Below are positions 7,297 through 8,238 of a stretch of DNA of 8,238 nucleotides, one piece after another. The stretch's first letter is position 1. Each line of letters opens with the position of its first letter. The stretch is from CBFGRV01 sp965651265 (GTDB lineage: Bacteria; Bacteroidota; Rhodothermia; Rhodothermales; VXPQ01), in NCBI GenBank assembly GCA_965651265.1, contig CBFGRV010000101.1:1-8238 (forward strand). Direction: 5' to 3'. A program made the translations under genes and the position numbers. The notes under the pieces were generated by a model. The model worked only from the letters and a program-made list of their open reading frames with translations. It ran no database searches and was not told where the DNA came from.

Positions 7297-8238
7297 TCAG
7301 CTCAGCTCCTTGAGATTGGCCTCCAGGCGAGCCAATTCCTCATGGGCATCCCGCTCCTTGGCCCGCTCACGCTCTACGACCTCTGCCGGCGCACGCGTGA
7401 TGAACTGCTCGTTTCGAAGCTTTCGCTGGACGCCCTCCAGGAACCGGCTTTTTTGCTCGATTTCCTTTCGAAGCCGTTCTCGTTCCACTTCCAGATCGAG
7501 CATCCCGGCGAGCGGTATGAACACTTCATACCTGCCGACGACCACCGACGCACTGGCGCTGGGCTTTTCGATGCCGCTGCCGACGTTCAGATCGGTCACG
7601 CGCGCCAGTCTCTCGAAGTACCGCCGATGGGCGATCAAGGAGTCGGCAAGACCCGATTCACCCTGCGGCAGGTTGATGATGGCCTGGATCTCCTTCGAAG
7701 GCGCCACGCCGTACTCGCTCTTTACGTTGCGCATCCCTGAGATCACATCCTGAATCAGCCCGAGTAGATCGGCCGCTGCATCATCGGTCTCGGCCGCGTT
7801 TGTCTCCGGCCAGGCGGACAGCATGCAGCACTCCTTCTCCCCCCGTGGCCGAAGCTGGGACCAGAGCTCTTCCGTAATGAACGGCATGAAGGGGTGCAGC
7901 AGCTGGATCATCTTCTCGTAGAGCTCGACGGCCAACGCGATGCGATCCTCATCCAGCTCCTCCCCGAAAGGCGGCTTGATCAATTCCAGATACCAGTCGC
8001 AGTAATCCTTCCAGAACAGATCGTAGATCTTGGATGCGGCCTCGTTCAACCGGTATCGCTCGACGGCTTCGTTCACCTCTACGATGGTGCGGTTCAAGCG
8101 GTGCAGCATCCATTTCTCAACCAGCTCGAGCTCGTCGAAGGAGCGGCGGCGGCGATAATCCCGGCCCTCCTCCATGAACTGCCCGAACACGTTGAACGCG
8201 TTCCAGATCTTGTTCGCGAAGTTGCGCCCCATCTCGAA
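7297..8238 (-). CDS. valS: Valyl-tRNA synthetase, C-terminal part (5' end outside the window)
   Basis: The reading frame enters from the right edge and ends at TGA 7299-7297 (313 residues visible). It starts inside the class I synthetase core boundary with 'GRNFANKIWNAFNVF', the well-conserved junction to the anticodon-binding domain in ValRS. The anticodon domain follows: 'WMLHRLNRTIVEVNEAVERYRLNEAASKIYDLFWKDYCDWYLELIK', then 'LLHPFMPFITEELWSQL'. The end is the charged coiled-coil arm typical of ValRS ('LDLEVERERLRKEIEQKSRFLEGVQRKLRNEQFITRAPAEVVERERAK'), which contacts tRNA. The 'NEQFITRAPAEVVERER' motif in the arm distinguishes ValRS from the related Leu and Ile enzymes. The catalytic HIGH and KMSKS motifs are upstream of the window. 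An ATG within the frame at 8232 is internal and not the true start. Confidence 0.96.
   Translation of the reverse strand, partial: FEMGRNFANKIWNAFNVFGQFMEEGRDYRRRRSFDELELVEKWMLHRLNRTIVEVNEAVERYRLNEAASKIYDLFWKDYCDWYLELIKPPFGEELDEDRIALAVELYEKMIQLLHPFMPFITEELWSQLRPRGEKECCMLSAWPETNAAETDDAAADLLGLIQDVISGMRNVKSEYGVAPSKEIQAIINLPQGESGLADSLIAHRRYFERLARVTDLNVGSGIEKPSASASVVVGRYEVFIPLAGMLDLEVERERLRKEIEQKSRFLEGVQRKLRNEQFITRAPAEVVERERAKERDAHEELARLEANLKELS

Noticed and set aside
1..8238. CRISPR arrays, tRNA or rRNA genes, insertion sequences
   Set aside because: No regularly spaced repeats, no cloverleaf-like or rRNA-like segments and no transposase motifs were seen by eye.

Overview
The window is GC-rich and every supported gene lies on the minus strand, so reading order runs from high to low coordinates. 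The order is: the 3' part of valS (valyl-tRNA synthetase), a NodU/CmcH-type carbamoyltransferase, a secreted lipoprotein, a GAF-domain sigma-54 activator, a membrane Ser/Thr kinase with two PEGA repeats, a decayed protein tail, and the N-terminal part of a DUF5683-like exported protein that runs off the left edge. Spacing is tight between valS and the carbamoyltransferase, between the lipoprotein and the activator, and between the activator and the kinase. A 156-base gap separates the carbamoyltransferase from the lipoprotein.

The likely source is an uncultivated member of the FCB superphylum (for example a Latescibacteria-, Eisenbacteria- or Krumholzibacteria-like lineage). This is inferred from four things: the FlgD-Ig/type IX-secretion-style C-terminal domain remnant, the DUF5683-like protein, the 'SNPLDP' lipoprotein start, and the pairing of a PEGA kinase with a sigma-54 activator. 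No rRNA or other marker is present to confirm it.

Region by region: 7297-8238 is housekeeping (valS), with 5492-7288 tightly coupled behind it (8 bases apart). Region 1088-5335 looks like an envelope-signalling module. It has an outer lipoprotein with a carboxypeptidase-regulatory-like domain and an Fn3-like domain, a cytosolic activator sensing a ligand through GAF and driving sigma-54 promoters, and a kinase with an external PEGA sensor. Region 742-1087, which looks non-coding at first sight, holds on the minus strand a frameshifted remnant of a FlgD-Ig-like / type IX sorting C-terminal domain. Region 1-741 encodes an exported TPR-like/DUF5683-like protein whose C-terminus is beyond the edge.

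The most useful unexpected observations are the broken sorting-type domain between the kinase and the DUF5683-like gene, the glycine-less nucleotide loop of an otherwise complete kinase, and the carbamoyltransferase coupled to valS with no sugar or antibiotic genes in view. I do not see a clear case for a wholly new system. The kinase-activator-lipoprotein set is the best candidate for an uncharacterised signalling unit.
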